61,090 bases of DNA from Streptomyces sp. ISL-96 (GCF_018614035.1 NZ_JAGGPA010000052.1:1-61090), one strand, 5' to 3'; numbered from the stretch's first letter, positions 34,000 through 42,135 are shown. Translations and numbers: made by a program. Notes: generated by a model not told the origin, from the sequence alone.

Positions 34000-34272
34000 T
34001 TGCCCGACCTGAACACCCCCGAGGACACCCGTTCGTTCCTGGCCCTGTGCCTGGATCCCGGCTACGGCGTGAAGCGCACCGTGGCCAAGCTCGCGGACGT
34101 CATGCCCCCGTGGCTGCGCGAACGCGTCGACCAGCACGCCCCCCACCTCGCCCAGCTCCACGCCGAGGCCGACCGGCTCCAGGCCGCGGCCGACGAGGCG
34201 CGCACCGCGTACACCGCCGCCCTGGGCGACTGGATCCAGAACCCGACCGCCGCCGAGGAGGCACACCTGTGA
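34000..34272 (+). CDS. Small helical protein (90 aa), TTG start
   Basis: Unrecognised. It begins PDLNTPEDTRSFLALCLDPG and ends in a coiled coil (QLHAEADRLQAAADEARTAY). The TTG at 34000 is used because GGAG sits 5 nt upstream and no other start fits. Confidence 0.55.
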   Translation: MPDLNTPEDTRSFLALCLDPGYGVKRTVAKLADVMPPWLRERVDQHAPHLAQLHAEADRLQAAADEARTAYTAALGDWIQNPTAAEEAHL

Positions 34273-34721
34273 TCACCCCGTACCCGCCCGACATCGTTAC
34301 CCAGGCGATCACCCTGGGCATCCTCGGCGACCAGGACGCCGGCTGCGCGCTGCTCCAGCCCCTCGTGGACCAGGGCCCCCAGTCCACCTACGTCCTGCTC
34401 GGGATGCTCGCCGAAGCCGCCTCGCTCGCCGCCCGCATGGAGAACGGCCCCGGCACGTTCTACAGCCTGGAGGTCACCTCCGCGCTCGACGGCAGCACGG
34501 CCTCCGCCGACGAACTGCCCGCACCGCTGCGGTTCGCCACCCAGTTCACCACCGTGTGGACCAACGGCGACCGCGACCAAGCCCGCGCCCTCTTCCACGC
34601 CTTCGCCGGCGAGGCCGACCGAACCGGCAGCCGTGACCTCGGCCAGGCCATCGGCATCGTGTACGGCATGGCCGTGACCACTGGGGAACACCTCGCCGCT
34701 GAACGGACGCGATCCCGGTGA
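34269..34721 (+). CDS. Helical protein of unknown function (150 aa)
   Basis: Unrecognised. A helical protein with QAITLGILGDQDAGCALLQP and DRDQARALFHAFAGEADRTG, similar in feel to the 28857 protein. GTGA overlaps couple it to both neighbours. Confidence 0.55.
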   Translation: MITPYPPDIVTQAITLGILGDQDAGCALLQPLVDQGPQSTYVLLGMLAEAASLAARMENGPGTFYSLEVTSALDGSTASADELPAPLRFATQFTTVWTNGDRDQARALFHAFAGEADRTGSRDLGQAIGIVYGMAVTTGEHLAAERTRSR

Positions 34722-35074
34722 CCCGCCTCGCCCGCGCGCTCCTGGCCGTCTACCTGGTCGCGTTCGTCTGGCTCGCGTACGTCTCGGCCGTCTGCCTGCA
34801 CCACAACGACCCAGGCCAGGCAGCCGCGTTCTACGCCACCGCCACCCTCGTCGCCGTGGCTGGGGGCCGGGAGCGGCAGCACGCCGCCGCGCTTCAGGCC
34901 GCCGCCGTCCGAGACCCGCGCCCCTACCCCAACGACCTGGACGCCGTCATGCGCGCCGAGCTCGCGCGGACCTGCCGCTGCGAACGGTGGTGGACCACCT
35001 TCGGCACCGACCACGACCCGACATGCACCCAGCAGACCAGCGCCACCAACACCCGACACGACGAGCAGGGTTGA
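34718..35074 (+). CDS. Small membrane protein (118 aa)
   Basis: Two N-terminal membrane segments (LARALLAVYLVAFVWLAYVS and AAFYATATLVAVAGG) precede a cytoplasmic tail with RTCRCERWW and HDPTCTQQ, a possible metal site. The function is unknown. Confidence 0.55.
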   Translation: MTRLARALLAVYLVAFVWLAYVSAVCLHHNDPGQAAAFYATATLVAVAGGRERQHAAALQAAAVRDPRPYPNDLDAVMRAELARTCRCERWWTTFGTDHDPTCTQQTSATNTRHDEQG

Positions 35075-35076
35075 CC

Positions 35077-35388
35077 GTGGGCGCCCTGTGGCTCGCCCTG
35101 GCCGCGGCCGTCCTCACCGGATACGCGGCCGGCCGCGCTCGCCCCTGGCAGCGGCTCATCGACTGGGCCCAGGACCAGGTGACCCAGCGCCCCACCCGGT
35201 CCCTGGGCTTCTGGCTCGCCGTGCCCGTCCTCCTCGTCGGCCTGGCCGTCCTGTGGACCTGCCACCCCCGCCGCTCCGCCGCCAACGTCCGGTCCTGGCG
35301 CCAGGACCGGACCCCGCCAGCCGTACCCCGCCTCGATCCCGACTGGGCCGCCCGCCGAGGCGCCCGCACCGAAGGAGAAGACCAGTGA
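35077..35388 (+). CDS. Small membrane protein (103 aa)
   Basis: Two membrane segments, GALWLALAAAVLTGYAAG and SLGFWLAVPVLLVGLAVL, and an Arg-rich C-terminus. GTG 35077 follows GAGCAGGG. The function is unknown; it forms part of a run of small membrane genes. Confidence 0.55.
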   Translation: MGALWLALAAAVLTGYAAGRARPWQRLIDWAQDQVTQRPTRSLGFWLAVPVLLVGLAVLWTCHPRRSAANVRSWRQDRTPPAVPRLDPDWAARRGARTEGEDQ

Positions 35389-35972
35389 CCCCCAGCGAAA
35401 CCGCCCTCCTCGACCGGCTTACCGAGGCCCTGCTGACCACGTGGCACGAGCGCGTGGAGGCCGGCATCGTCGCGGACCCGGCCGCCCACTGCGCCGCCCT
35501 GGCCGCCGCCGCGATCGGGCAGCTCGGCCCCCACCCCGTCCCGGCCGCGCCCGCCGGCGACGACCTGCCGCCGTACACCGGACCGTTCGTCGTGTGCGCG
35601 AAGTGCTCCCACACCGAGGCCATCACCCGGTTCCGGGCCGCCGGCGAGCACAGCACCCAGGACCGCCACACCTTCCGCCCCTCCGGCAAGGGGGAGCGCC
35701 TGGAGCGGCAGTGCTGGAGCTGTGACTACGCCTGGGACGAGGCACTGAACCCGCCGGAAGGAGACCCGCGCCTGGTCGACGTCGCCACCCTCGCCACGGC
35801 GCTGCAGGAGGCCCACCAGGGATGGGCCCTGGACCTGTCCCCGGAGTGCGCCGAGCACATGGCCCGGCAGCTCCTGGGCAACCTCGTCGTCTACCGGCAC
35901 GACCTCCCGGACGACGAGCCGGCCGAGGGCCCGGCCGCGGCCGATGTCGACCAGAAAGAGGCAGCGGCATGA
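35385..35972 (+). CDS. Unknown zinc-ribbon protein (195 aa)
   Basis: Unrecognised. A central ribbon VVCAKCSHTEAITRF...RQCWSCDYAWDEA supplies four Cys in two CxxC pairs. The N-terminus is helical and the C-terminal 60 residues are acidic. GAAGGAG precedes the GTG. It overlaps the next ATG by 4 nt. Confidence 0.55.
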   Translation: MTPSETALLDRLTEALLTTWHERVEAGIVADPAAHCAALAAAAIGQLGPHPVPAAPAGDDLPPYTGPFVVCAKCSHTEAITRFRAAGEHSTQDRHTFRPSGKGERLERQCWSCDYAWDEALNPPEGDPRLVDVATLATALQEAHQGWALDLSPECAEHMARQLLGNLVVYRHDLPDDEPAEGPAAADVDQKEAAA

Positions 35973-36562
35973 AGCGCATCCGCCTGGACGACATGACCAC
36001 CCGCGACCTGGAGAGGCTCTACGCCCGGCTGGAGGCCGTCGAGGCAGTGGTCGACCGCATCCCGTACGCCGAGCGCCACCTCCGCCGCGCCCTGGAACAG
36101 CTCCCGGAGCGCTGCCGCTACCACGGCGACCGCCTGGACCCGGATCACTTCTCCTGGGGGCGGGAGGCCTGCTGCGACACCGGCACCCCGTCCCTCCGCC
36201 GGCGCCGCGCCCTCGCGGCCCTGGACCAGCTCACCGCCATGCCCCCGGAGACCCCGGGGGACACCGGTCCGGACACGTCCACGGACACGGTGTCCGCGTC
36301 CGGCGGCGTCCTGCGGACACTCCTGGACGTCGGGGAGTCCGTCGACTGCGGACCGCTGCCGACCAGCACGGACACTGTCCGGACACCAGGGGACACGGAC
36401 ACCGAGGACATAGGCCAGGGTGTCCGGATCGAGTACCGGGCCAGCGTCCCCCGCCACATGCTGGGCGCGGCCGTCGCCGAGGCGTTCGGGATCATCGCCC
36501 GGGAGACCGCCGCCGCGCCCGAGGAGCCGCCGCCCGCCGACGCTCCACCTGATCACGAGTAG
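35969..36562 (+). CDS. Unknown protein with repeat-derived middle (197 aa)
   Basis: It begins MKRIRLDDMTTRDLERLYAR, a short helical motif common at the ends of Streptomyces phage operons. CRYHGD...ACCD may bind metal. Residues about 95-150 are encoded by the second TGTCCG/CGGACA cluster. It is the last gene of the plus-strand run before the cargo operon. Confidence 0.55.
   Translation: MKRIRLDDMTTRDLERLYARLEAVEAVVDRIPYAERHLRRALEQLPERCRYHGDRLDPDHFSWGREACCDTGTPSLRRRRALAALDQLTAMPPETPGDTGPDTSTDTVSASGGVLRTLLDVGESVDCGPLPTSTDTVRTPGDTDTEDIGQGVRIEYRASVPRHMLGAAVAEAFGIIARETAAAPEEPPPADAPPDHE
36255..36425. repeat. Second TGTCCGGACA-type cluster
   Basis: Half sites CGGACA, GGACAC and TGTCCG recur about a dozen times, with palindromes GGTCCGGACAC and CTGTCCGGACAC. 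It lies within coding sequence like the 27615 cluster. Confidence 0.55.
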
Positions 36563-36656
36563 CGGATACGCTCCCGCCCGTGGGACAGCGCCCCGTGCCC
36601 CCGCCCTTCCGAGCCCAGGGTGGGGGCACACCCATGTCCGGCCCCCGAAACGACAC

Positions 36657-36688
36657 GTGACCCCTCGCAGCCGACTGCGGGGGGTCAC
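36657..36688. terminator. Bidirectional hairpin between convergent operons
   Basis: GTGACCCC...GCAG pairs with CTGC...GGGGTCAC around CCGA. It separates the plus-strand run from the converging minus-strand cargo operon and can serve both. Confidence 0.65.
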
Positions 36689-36707
36689 GCGGGTCACACG
36701 GTATGGG

Positions 36708-37826
36708 TCACAGCAGGCCGTCTGTCACCTCCTCCAGCAGCGCCGTGTTCGCGGCCGTGTCGTGCCCGAGGACGACCGACCGGTGCGGCAGGGCGGCCAG
36801 CGCCTCGGCCAGCCCGGCGGACGCGCCGCCCGCCGGAAGGAGCCGGAACACGTCCGGATAGCGGTCCTCCGTCTTGGCGTTGAAGAAGTCGCCGTCCTGG
36901 ACGCCCCGCTCCTCGTCGCTCACTGCCGGGGTGGCGCCGACTGTGATCCGGGGGAACAGCAGCGCGGCCGCCCGGCCTTCCGTGGCCAGCTTCATGCCCA
37001 GCATCGTGTCGAGCTGGTCCGGGAAGAACTGCGGCTTCAACTCCTTCCCGCTCGACTTCCACAGCGGCTCCCGCTCGTCGGCCAGCAGCGCGTCAGTGAC
37101 CCGCTGGTGCTGCGTCGGGTGCATCTGCTCCCCGGCCCGAACCCGGTCGCGGACGACGTCGTACCAGCCCATCGCGTCCAGGAGCCCGAACCCGATCGCC
37201 GCCGCCGACGGCCACGGCAGCACCCGCACGGCGCCCTCCTCGACGCGCACGAACACCCGGTCGTTGGCGAGCAGCCCCCACCCGGCCCGCGCGAGGAGGA
37301 ACCCCACGGTCGTCTTCCCCGCCCCCTTGTCGCCGAGGGACAGCACGGTCGGCCCGTCCGGCCGGGTGACGGCCGAGGAGTGGAGGATCTGCCACCCGTT
37401 GCCCAGGAGCTGACCGCGTACGACCTCGCGGGCGATCCGGGCCGCGGCCGTCGCCACGGCGGTCTCGTCGCAACCGACCACGGTCAGCCGGCGCACGGCC
37501 GGCTCCCACCGGTAGGCCAGACCCGCGTCAGGCTGCGCGGCCCTCACCACGCCGTCCCCGTTGACCCCGTAGACCATCCGGTCGTTGGCGTACACCACCT
37601 CTGCGTGCTGCCCGCTGGTGACGGCGCCGGTGAGCGCGGCCACCTCGCCCGGGTCGACGTCGGCAGCGACGACTGCCCCCGTCACGTCGGCCGCGTCCAC
37701 CCGGGCCGCGTTCCACCACATGCCGAAGTACCGGACCGCCCAGTCCGTGACGGCCTCCGCGCGGCTGGTGACGGTGACGGCGTACCCGTCGGCGGGCGTG
37801 ATGCGAGTGGCGAACATGTCGGTCAT
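36708..37826 (-). CDS. HPr-kinase/PEPCK-fold ATP-binding protein (cargo operon gene 3)
   Basis: The 372-residue protein has a C-terminal P-loop domain of the HPr serine kinase type. ILHSSAVTRPDG precedes Walker A GDKGAGKTT (165-173), and GWGLLANDRVFVRVEEG supplies the later Asp. The N-terminal 140 residues (FGMWWNAARVDAADVTGAVV) are a separate domain. Such kinase-like proteins appear in peptide-modification clusters as well as in sugar regulation. The role here is unknown. ATGA overlap with the preceding dehydrogenase gene shows coupled translation. Confidence 0.7.
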   Translation of the reverse strand: MTDMFATRITPADGYAVTVTSRAEAVTDWAVRYFGMWWNAARVDAADVTGAVVAADVDPGEVAALTGAVTSGQHAEVVYANDRMVYGVNGDGVVRAAQPDAGLAYRWEPAVRRLTVVGCDETAVATAAARIAREVVRGQLLGNGWQILHSSAVTRPDGPTVLSLGDKGAGKTTVGFLLARAGWGLLANDRVFVRVEEGAVRVLPWPSAAAIGFGLLDAMGWYDVVRDRVRAGEQMHPTQHQRVTDALLADEREPLWKSSGKELKPQFFPDQLDTMLGMKLATEGRAAALLFPRITVGATPAVSDEERGVQDGDFFNAKTEDRYPDVFRLLPAGGASAGLAEALAALPHRSVVLGHDTAANTALLEEVTDGLL

Positions 37827-38722
37827 GCGGTCGTCTCCTTGAGTGTCTGGTGAAGCTGGTCATACGCGGACCGGATCTTGACGTCGGCGGCGTCGAGCTG
37901 CCGGGTCTCACCGGGGTCAAGGGGCGGGATGCACACGGTGGGGCGGCCGGCGGTGAACCGCAACGGGATTCCGAGCCACCCGCCGCGCCAGGACGCGGAC
38001 AGCTCGATCACCCCGTCCGTGTGTCCGAGGGTGTGTTCCAGGGCGGCCAGGGTGGCGCCGGCCGGTCCGCACCTGGTGCGGCCGATCCCGGCATTGATCC
38101 GGCCGGGACGGGCCGCCAGTTCGTCCCGGACGGTCTGCAACGGCACAGGCACCGGCTGGCCGTTGACCGTGGTCGAGGAGGCGCAGATCACCGCGTGGGT
38201 GCCGTGCTCCCCGATCACGTGTCCGGCGACCGCCGACGGTGACACCGCCAGCAGCCGCGCCAGGATGAGGCGATATCGGGCCGTGTCTGTGTTGGAGCCG
38301 ACACCGAACACCCGGTCACAGCCGGACACGGCGGCGAACAGGCGGGTCATCACGTCCACAGGGTTGGTCACCATGACCACGACGCCCCGGTAGCCGGCGA
38401 ACTCCCGGCCCAATGCTGCGACGAGGGGCCCGTTTACGGTGAGCCCGGCCATCCTGATGTCGCTGCTGGCCCGGTTGGTGAACTGGGCACGCGGGCACAC
38501 CACGACCGCGTCACAGGACTGCATCCGCTCCAGGTCCCCGTGCACCACCCGGACGGGGGAGCCGGTCACCTGCCCCATGTCGTCCAGGTCAGCGACCAGC
38601 CCGGCGGCCGAACCGCCGCTGCCGGAGGTGACGACCACCGACTCACACCACCTGGTCGTGAGCAGCAGCGCGCCGAGGGCCTGGCCCACCGCGCCGGCGC
38701 CGATGACACCGATCTCGCTCAT
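37823..38722 (-). CDS. Lactate/malate-dehydrogenase-family protein (cargo operon gene 2)
   Basis: A 299-residue 2-hydroxyacid dehydrogenase of the LDH/MDH fold. It has the NAD motif GAGAVG (8-13) and TNPVDVM (119-125). The substrate-binding Arg is in DTARYR (Arg149) and the catalytic His is in IGEHGTH (His173). The substrate loop reads RAQFTNRASSDIRM rather than the usual lactate or malate sequence, so the natural substrate may differ. The ATG at 38722 overlaps the upstream kinase-like stop by 4 nt. A lone LDH in a mobile element is unexpected. Confidence 0.8.
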   Translation of the reverse strand: MSEIGVIGAGAVGQALGALLLTTRWCESVVVTSGSGGSAAGLVADLDDMGQVTGSPVRVVHGDLERMQSCDAVVVCPRAQFTNRASSDIRMAGLTVNGPLVAALGREFAGYRGVVVMVTNPVDVMTRLFAAVSGCDRVFGVGSNTDTARYRLILARLLAVSPSAVAGHVIGEHGTHAVICASSTTVNGQPVPVPLQTVRDELAARPGRINAGIGRTRCGPAGATLAALEHTLGHTDGVIELSASWRGGWLGIPLRFTAGRPTVCIPPLDPGETRQLDAADVKIRSAYDQLHQTLKETTA

Positions 38723-39897
38723 GCGACGACCGCCCACACGGCGTCATCCAGGCACACCCGCCACCAGGAGCCCGCCGGCGCCCGGCTCGCCATGGACACC
38801 GTGGCGTGCTCAAGCATCTGGCAGACGACCTCCGCCCGCTCCACCACGGCCGCGGCCTGGGCCGACAACGGCAGGCCGGCCGGGGCCGACAGGTAGGTCG
38901 TCAGGATGTTGACCGTGTCCATCAGCCACAGCAGGAGGAACTGACGCAGCCACGCCTCCTGATCGTCGGGCTCCATCTCGGCCGTCAGCCGGGCCGTGAA
39001 CGCGGTGATCCCGGACAGCACCGCGCGGGCATCCTCGGGCGGGAGCGGCTCGGCCACCAGGCCCAACACCGTACGAGAGACCACCTTTGCCACGTCCGCG
39101 CACGGCCGGCCGCGTTGCAGCCCCGGGTCGAGGAACACGACCGGCCCGTCCGGACCGGACGGAAACACGGCGTGCTCAGGCTTCAAGTCCCCGTAGATGA
39201 CCGGCTGGAACGGCGCCGGCCGCACCGGCACCTCGCGGAGCCGCCCGATCACCACGCCCAGCAGCTCACCGTGCCCCGTGTCGCGCAGATAAGTGCTGCT
39301 GCCGGCCGCGAACTTGCGCTGGAACGTGTCCGTGATCGACCGCTCCCGGATCGCCACCCGGTCCACCCGGGCCGCGACACCCGGCCGCGTCAGCCCCCTG
39401 CCGATCTGGTCAGCGACGCGCCCCAGCAGCAGGGCCGTACGGTGCGGCTCCCGCGCGATCAGCTCGCCGAGCGTCGGGCCCGGAACCGGTTCGGTGAACA
39501 GCACCCCGCCGGCGCACCCGGCCACCCTGGGCACGCGCACCCCGGCCGCGGCCAGGGTCATGAGCTGCTGCCCCTCGCGCCGGACCAGGGAGTCCGGCGC
39601 CTGGGCATAGGCGGCCTGGGCCGCTTTCACCGTCGCCCAGTCCCCGCGCACCCCGCGCAGCACCGACACCAGCGACGCGCCCAGGATCGGCAGCTTCCCG
39701 TACAGGGGCCGCCCGTCGACCTGGACGCGCTGCACGTAGCTCGTGACGCTCGGGGCGACCTCCCCGGCCTGGACGGTGGAATGGGGCCACAGGGATTGCG
39801 CGGCTTTGACGGTCTGGTCGGCCGCGTACGCCAGCACCACCTCGACAGTGGGCGGCATGAGACCCGGCCCTCTCGGGGCAGGCACGGTCAGGGCCAT
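38719..39897 (-). CDS. APH/choline-kinase-like phosphotransferase (cargo operon gene 1)
   Basis: The 392-residue protein has the catalytic signature of aminoglycoside phosphotransferase-like kinases. IYGDLKPEHAVF (235-245) takes the place of HGDLxxxN, and VFLDPG (254-259) takes the place of the DFG/IDW motif. An ATP-site Lys may lie in PLYGKLP (near 68). The unusual Glu-His after GDLKP replaces the usual metal-binding Asn, so activity is uncertain. AAGGAGGATCCC provides a strong ribosome binding site for the ATG at 39897. It opens a three-gene, overlap-coupled operon. Confidence 0.7.
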   Translation of the reverse strand: MALTVPAPRGPGLMPPTVEVVLAYAADQTVKAAQSLWPHSTVQAGEVAPSVTSYVQRVQVDGRPLYGKLPILGASLVSVLRGVRGDWATVKAAQAAYAQAPDSLVRREGQQLMTLAAAGVRVPRVAGCAGGVLFTEPVPGPTLGELIAREPHRTALLLGRVADQIGRGLTRPGVAARVDRVAIRERSITDTFQRKFAAGSSTYLRDTGHGELLGVVIGRLREVPVRPAPFQPVIYGDLKPEHAVFPSGPDGPVVFLDPGLQRGRPCADVAKVVSRTVLGLVAEPLPPEDARAVLSGITAFTARLTAEMEPDDQEAWLRQFLLLWLMDTVNILTTYLSAPAGLPLSAQAAAVVERAEVVCQMLEHATVSMASRAPAGSWWRVCLDDAVWAVVA

Positions 39898-40309
39898 AGG
39901 GATCCTCCTTCGGCCATGCGGACGCCAGCGCGCCCGCAGTCCCGCGATGAAGACCCGAGCCACCGAGCCGCCCACGGACAGCCCGACAGACACACCGGAT
40001 GCGGTAGCACTCGACCCCCGGGTGATCACGCGTGTACGGAAAGTGACCCCTGAACCATCGAGCCGCCGCGGACCCCTAACCCCTAGGTTTCCTAGGGGGC
40101 GTTCACGGGCTCGAATCCCTCGCCGCACCGCCCCCCCGCGTCACGCGCCCGGAGCCTCCCAGGCGTCCGGCCCGGCCTCTCGCCACTCGATCAACTCCGA
40201 CCGGGCGACATGGCCGGTCCACCACCGTCCGCCCACGTGGGAGCCCGTACGGCCCGGCGGACTCGAACACCCGGCCACAGCATCACCCCCTCGATCCATC
40301 GAAACCGGT
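39898..40309. other. Long divergent intergenic region with hairpin
   Basis: The region separates the cargo operon from the ribbon-helix-helix gene. It contains a perfect 8-bp stem, CCCCTAGG TTT CCTAGGGG (40080-40098). Just after it is GGGCTCGAATCCC, which resembles a tRNA T-arm but has no tRNA around it. I see no gene. The cargo operon promoter must lie here but cannot be placed. Confidence 0.5.
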
Positions 40310-40339
40310 TGACGCCGGTCATAACCTTCGCCAAGGTTA
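40310..40339 (+). promoter_or_regulatory. Promoter with palindromic operator before the RHH gene
   Basis: TTGACG (40310-40315), a 17-nt spacer and AAGGTT (40333-40338) form a promoter. The perfect palindrome TAACCTT CGCC AAGGTTA (40322-40339) overlaps the spacer and the -10. It fits autoregulation by the ribbon-helix-helix protein encoded downstream. Confidence 0.6.
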
Positions 40340-40380
40340 ACGACGGCGGAAACCTCCGCCTGACGACCAGGGGGACACCC

Positions 40381-40869
40381 ATGCCCGACCGCACCCGCGT
40401 CAACGTCCAGGACCACACCGGCCGCCTCGCCGGCTGGTTCATCCTGGAATCCGCCACCCTCTTCCGAGAGGACTCCGAGTACGTCAACGACTTCGACAGG
40501 GTGTCCGTGAACACCCGCACCGAGCACGCCCACCAGACCCTCTACCGCACCGCAAAGGGTCAGTGGGTCCTGTGTGACTGGACCGACTACGCCGACAGCA
40601 CCAACGAGTACCGGTTCATCAGCGACGAGTCCGCGAAGAACTGGCTCACCCTCAACAAGGAAGACGCCGCCGTAGAGAAGTACTTCGGCGCCCTGGAGGA
40701 CGAGGCTGGCCCCAACCTCGGCGGCCGACCCACCATCGGCCCCCGCGTCGAGACCCGCCTCCCCGCCGACATCCTCGACCGCGTCAACGCCTACGCCGCC
40801 GGCCGCGACCGCGCCGACGTACTCCGGGACCTCATCGTCGCCGGCCTCGACGCCCAGGCCGCCGGCTGA
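40381..40869 (+). CDS. Protein with C-terminal ribbon-helix-helix domain (162 aa)
   Basis: The N-terminal 115 residues (RVNVQDHTGRLAGWFILESA) are unrecognised. The C-terminus is a ribbon-helix-helix: GPRVETRLPADILDRVNAYA followed by AGRDRADVLRDLIVAGLDA. Such a domain binds palindromic DNA as a dimer, and the palindrome at 40322 is an obvious target. It stands alone between two terminators, so it forms one transcription unit. Confidence 0.7.
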   Translation: MPDRTRVNVQDHTGRLAGWFILESATLFREDSEYVNDFDRVSVNTRTEHAHQTLYRTAKGQWVLCDWTDYADSTNEYRFISDESAKNWLTLNKEDAAVEKYFGALEDEAGPNLGGRPTIGPRVETRLPADILDRVNAYAAGRDRADVLRDLIVAGLDAQAAG

Positions 40870-40896
40870 CGCCCACCCCGTCGCGCCCCCGCACCA

Positions 40897-40933
40897 CAGC
40901 AGCCCTCCACCGAACCCTGGTGGAGGGCTGCTG
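40897..40933 (+). terminator. Very strong hairpin terminator
   Basis: A 15-bp perfect stem, CAGCAGCCCTCCACC with GGTGGAGGGCTGCTG, and a 7-nt loop. It lies 28 nt after the ribbon-helix-helix gene and upstream of the stop of the converging regulator gene, so it may act on both strands. Confidence 0.8.
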
Positions 40934-41008
40934 CTGTACGCTCCCGCGCACGGTTGGGCCCGTACCGGCCGGGCGGACGTCCACGCCGCCCGGCCGCACC
41001 CAACTTCG

Positions 41009-41341
41009 CTACGCAGGAGGCTCGTCGGGCGCCCCCTGCTGTTCCCCGAGCTTCCGCTTACGGTCACGGCCCGACCCGGAGTAGCCGCGCTCGATGTCCT
41101 GCACCGTTCCGGCTGACACGCCGAGCGCCTGCGCGATCTTCCGGTACGAGACCTTCGCCGCCCGCTGCTGCCTGACGTAGTCCTGCCGAATCTGCTTCAG
41201 CTTCTTCGTGCGCGCCGGCTGGTCTCGCAACACCCGGCTGATAGCGCGCGCTTGGGCCGCCGGGTCTTCCATCTGCTCAAGGGCTTCCAGTGCGTCAATC
41301 ACGCGCCGCGCCTCCTCCTCCAACGCCTCTTCCTCGGCCAT
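41009..41341 (-). CDS. Helix-turn-helix regulator (110 aa)
   Basis: An acidic N-terminal helix (AEEEALEEEARRVIDALEAL) leads into a basic region (RTKKLKQIRQDYVRQQRAAK) and a helix-turn-helix (VSYRKIAQALGVSAGTVQDI). The C-terminus is Arg/Lys-rich. AAAGGA precedes the ATG at 41341. Its promoter lies in the 35-bp palindrome at 41369, which it may bind to control itself and the rightward genes. Confidence 0.75.
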   Translation of the reverse strand: MAEEEALEEEARRVIDALEALEQMEDPAAQARAISRVLRDQPARTKKLKQIRQDYVRQQRAAKVSYRKIAQALGVSAGTVQDIERGYSGSGRDRKRKLGEQQGAPDEPPA

Positions 41342-41368
41342 CCCCGGTCCTTTTCTGCGGGTCGGCGC

Positions 41369-41403
41369 TTGCTCACTGTAAGGGACTCCCTTACAGTGAG
41401 CAA
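41369..41403. promoter_or_regulatory. 35-bp perfect palindrome encoding two overlapping divergent promoters
   Basis: TTGCTCACTGTAAGGGA and its exact complement are separated by one C. Read on either strand it gives TTGCTC, a 17-nt spacer and TACAGT. One symmetric site therefore holds face-to-face -35/-10 elements for the regulator (minus strand) and for the plus-strand genes. Any protein bound at the centre would control both equally. Confidence 0.75.
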
Positions 41404-41412
41404 TGCAACGCC

Positions 41413-41571
41413 ATGTTGCTCGACAAGCCCCGGCCGAAGTGGTCGCACGCGGAAGCCGGGGCCGCTGAAAACGGCGATGCCCGGAGGTCGCACTCCGGGC
41501 ACCGCCTGCAAACCCCGGCGCCGTGGTCGCACACGGGCCGGATGCCAGACCCCTGCCATCACAGGAGCTGA
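41413..41571 (+). CDS. Possible leader ORF (52 aa) with internal hairpin
   Basis: ATG TTG CTC opens a 52-codon frame directly downstream of the rightward promoter. A hairpin, TGCCCGGAG...CTCCGGGCA, lies at 41478-41501. No ribosome binding site is visible and the sequence is low in hydrophobic residues. It may be untranslated leader or an attenuator. Confidence 0.25.
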   Translation: MLLDKPRPKWSHAEAGAAENGDARRSHSGHRLQTPAPWSHTGRMPDPCHHRS

Positions 41572-41574
41572 CCC

Positions 41575-42135
41575 ATGAACTGTACTGATCAGGTAGGCGC
41601 GACGCCCGAGGCCCGCCTGGACGAGTCCACCGTGGCCGTCCTCCGCGCCATCGGAGAGCACTTCCGCACCGTGAACCCGACCGACGTCCTGGAGAACACC
41701 AAACTCCTGGTGTGCGTCGGTGCCGAGGCGTACAACCTCGTGGACCGCCGCCTCGACGGCGACGCCCCCGGACTCGCACGGACGGCCATGGCCGCCATGC
41801 CGGAGCTGCGCGAGGGCATCACGCGCGGCGAGTACGTCCTCCACATCCGGGACGCCGTCCTGGCCGCCGGTCACGACTGGCCGGACGGCGACAACGACCC
41901 GGCCATCCCCCGGATCACCGGCATCCCCGGCCCCCGTACGGAGCCCACGCCCGGCAAGCGGCCGAGCATCCCGACGCAGCCCGGCCCGGACCAGTCCGCT
42001 GCCCCGACGTGCTGCGGGCGCGCGATGCGCCGCGACGGCACCCAGTGGGTGTGCGGGAAGTGCAAGGGCTGGCACGACACCGGCCGCGCCGCCCTGACCC
42101 TCGTCCCCGCCGTGGTCGAGGAGGTGACGGTCTGA
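41575..42135 (+). CDS. Unknown zinc-ribbon protein (186 aa)
   Basis: Unrecognised. The N-terminal helical part (STVAVLRAIGEHFRTVNPTD) is followed by a Pro-rich linker and a C-terminal ribbon TCCGRAMRRDG...WVCGKCKGWHD. CAGGAG precedes the ATG. It is the first full gene of the rightward operon leading to the membrane proteins. Confidence 0.6.
   Translation: MNCTDQVGATPEARLDESTVAVLRAIGEHFRTVNPTDVLENTKLLVCVGAEAYNLVDRRLDGDAPGLARTAMAAMPELREGITRGEYVLHIRDAVLAAGHDWPDGDNDPAIPRITGIPGPRTEPTPGKRPSIPTQPGPDQSAAPTCCGRAMRRDGTQWVCGKCKGWHDTGRAALTLVPAVVEEVTV

Noticed and set aside
40100..40132. tRNA-like 3' end GGGCTCGAATCCC near the cargo operon
   Set aside because: The T-stem does not pair over five bases, and no anticodon or D-arm lies upstream. 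It may be a relic of an attachment site, but it does not match the tRNA genes in this window.
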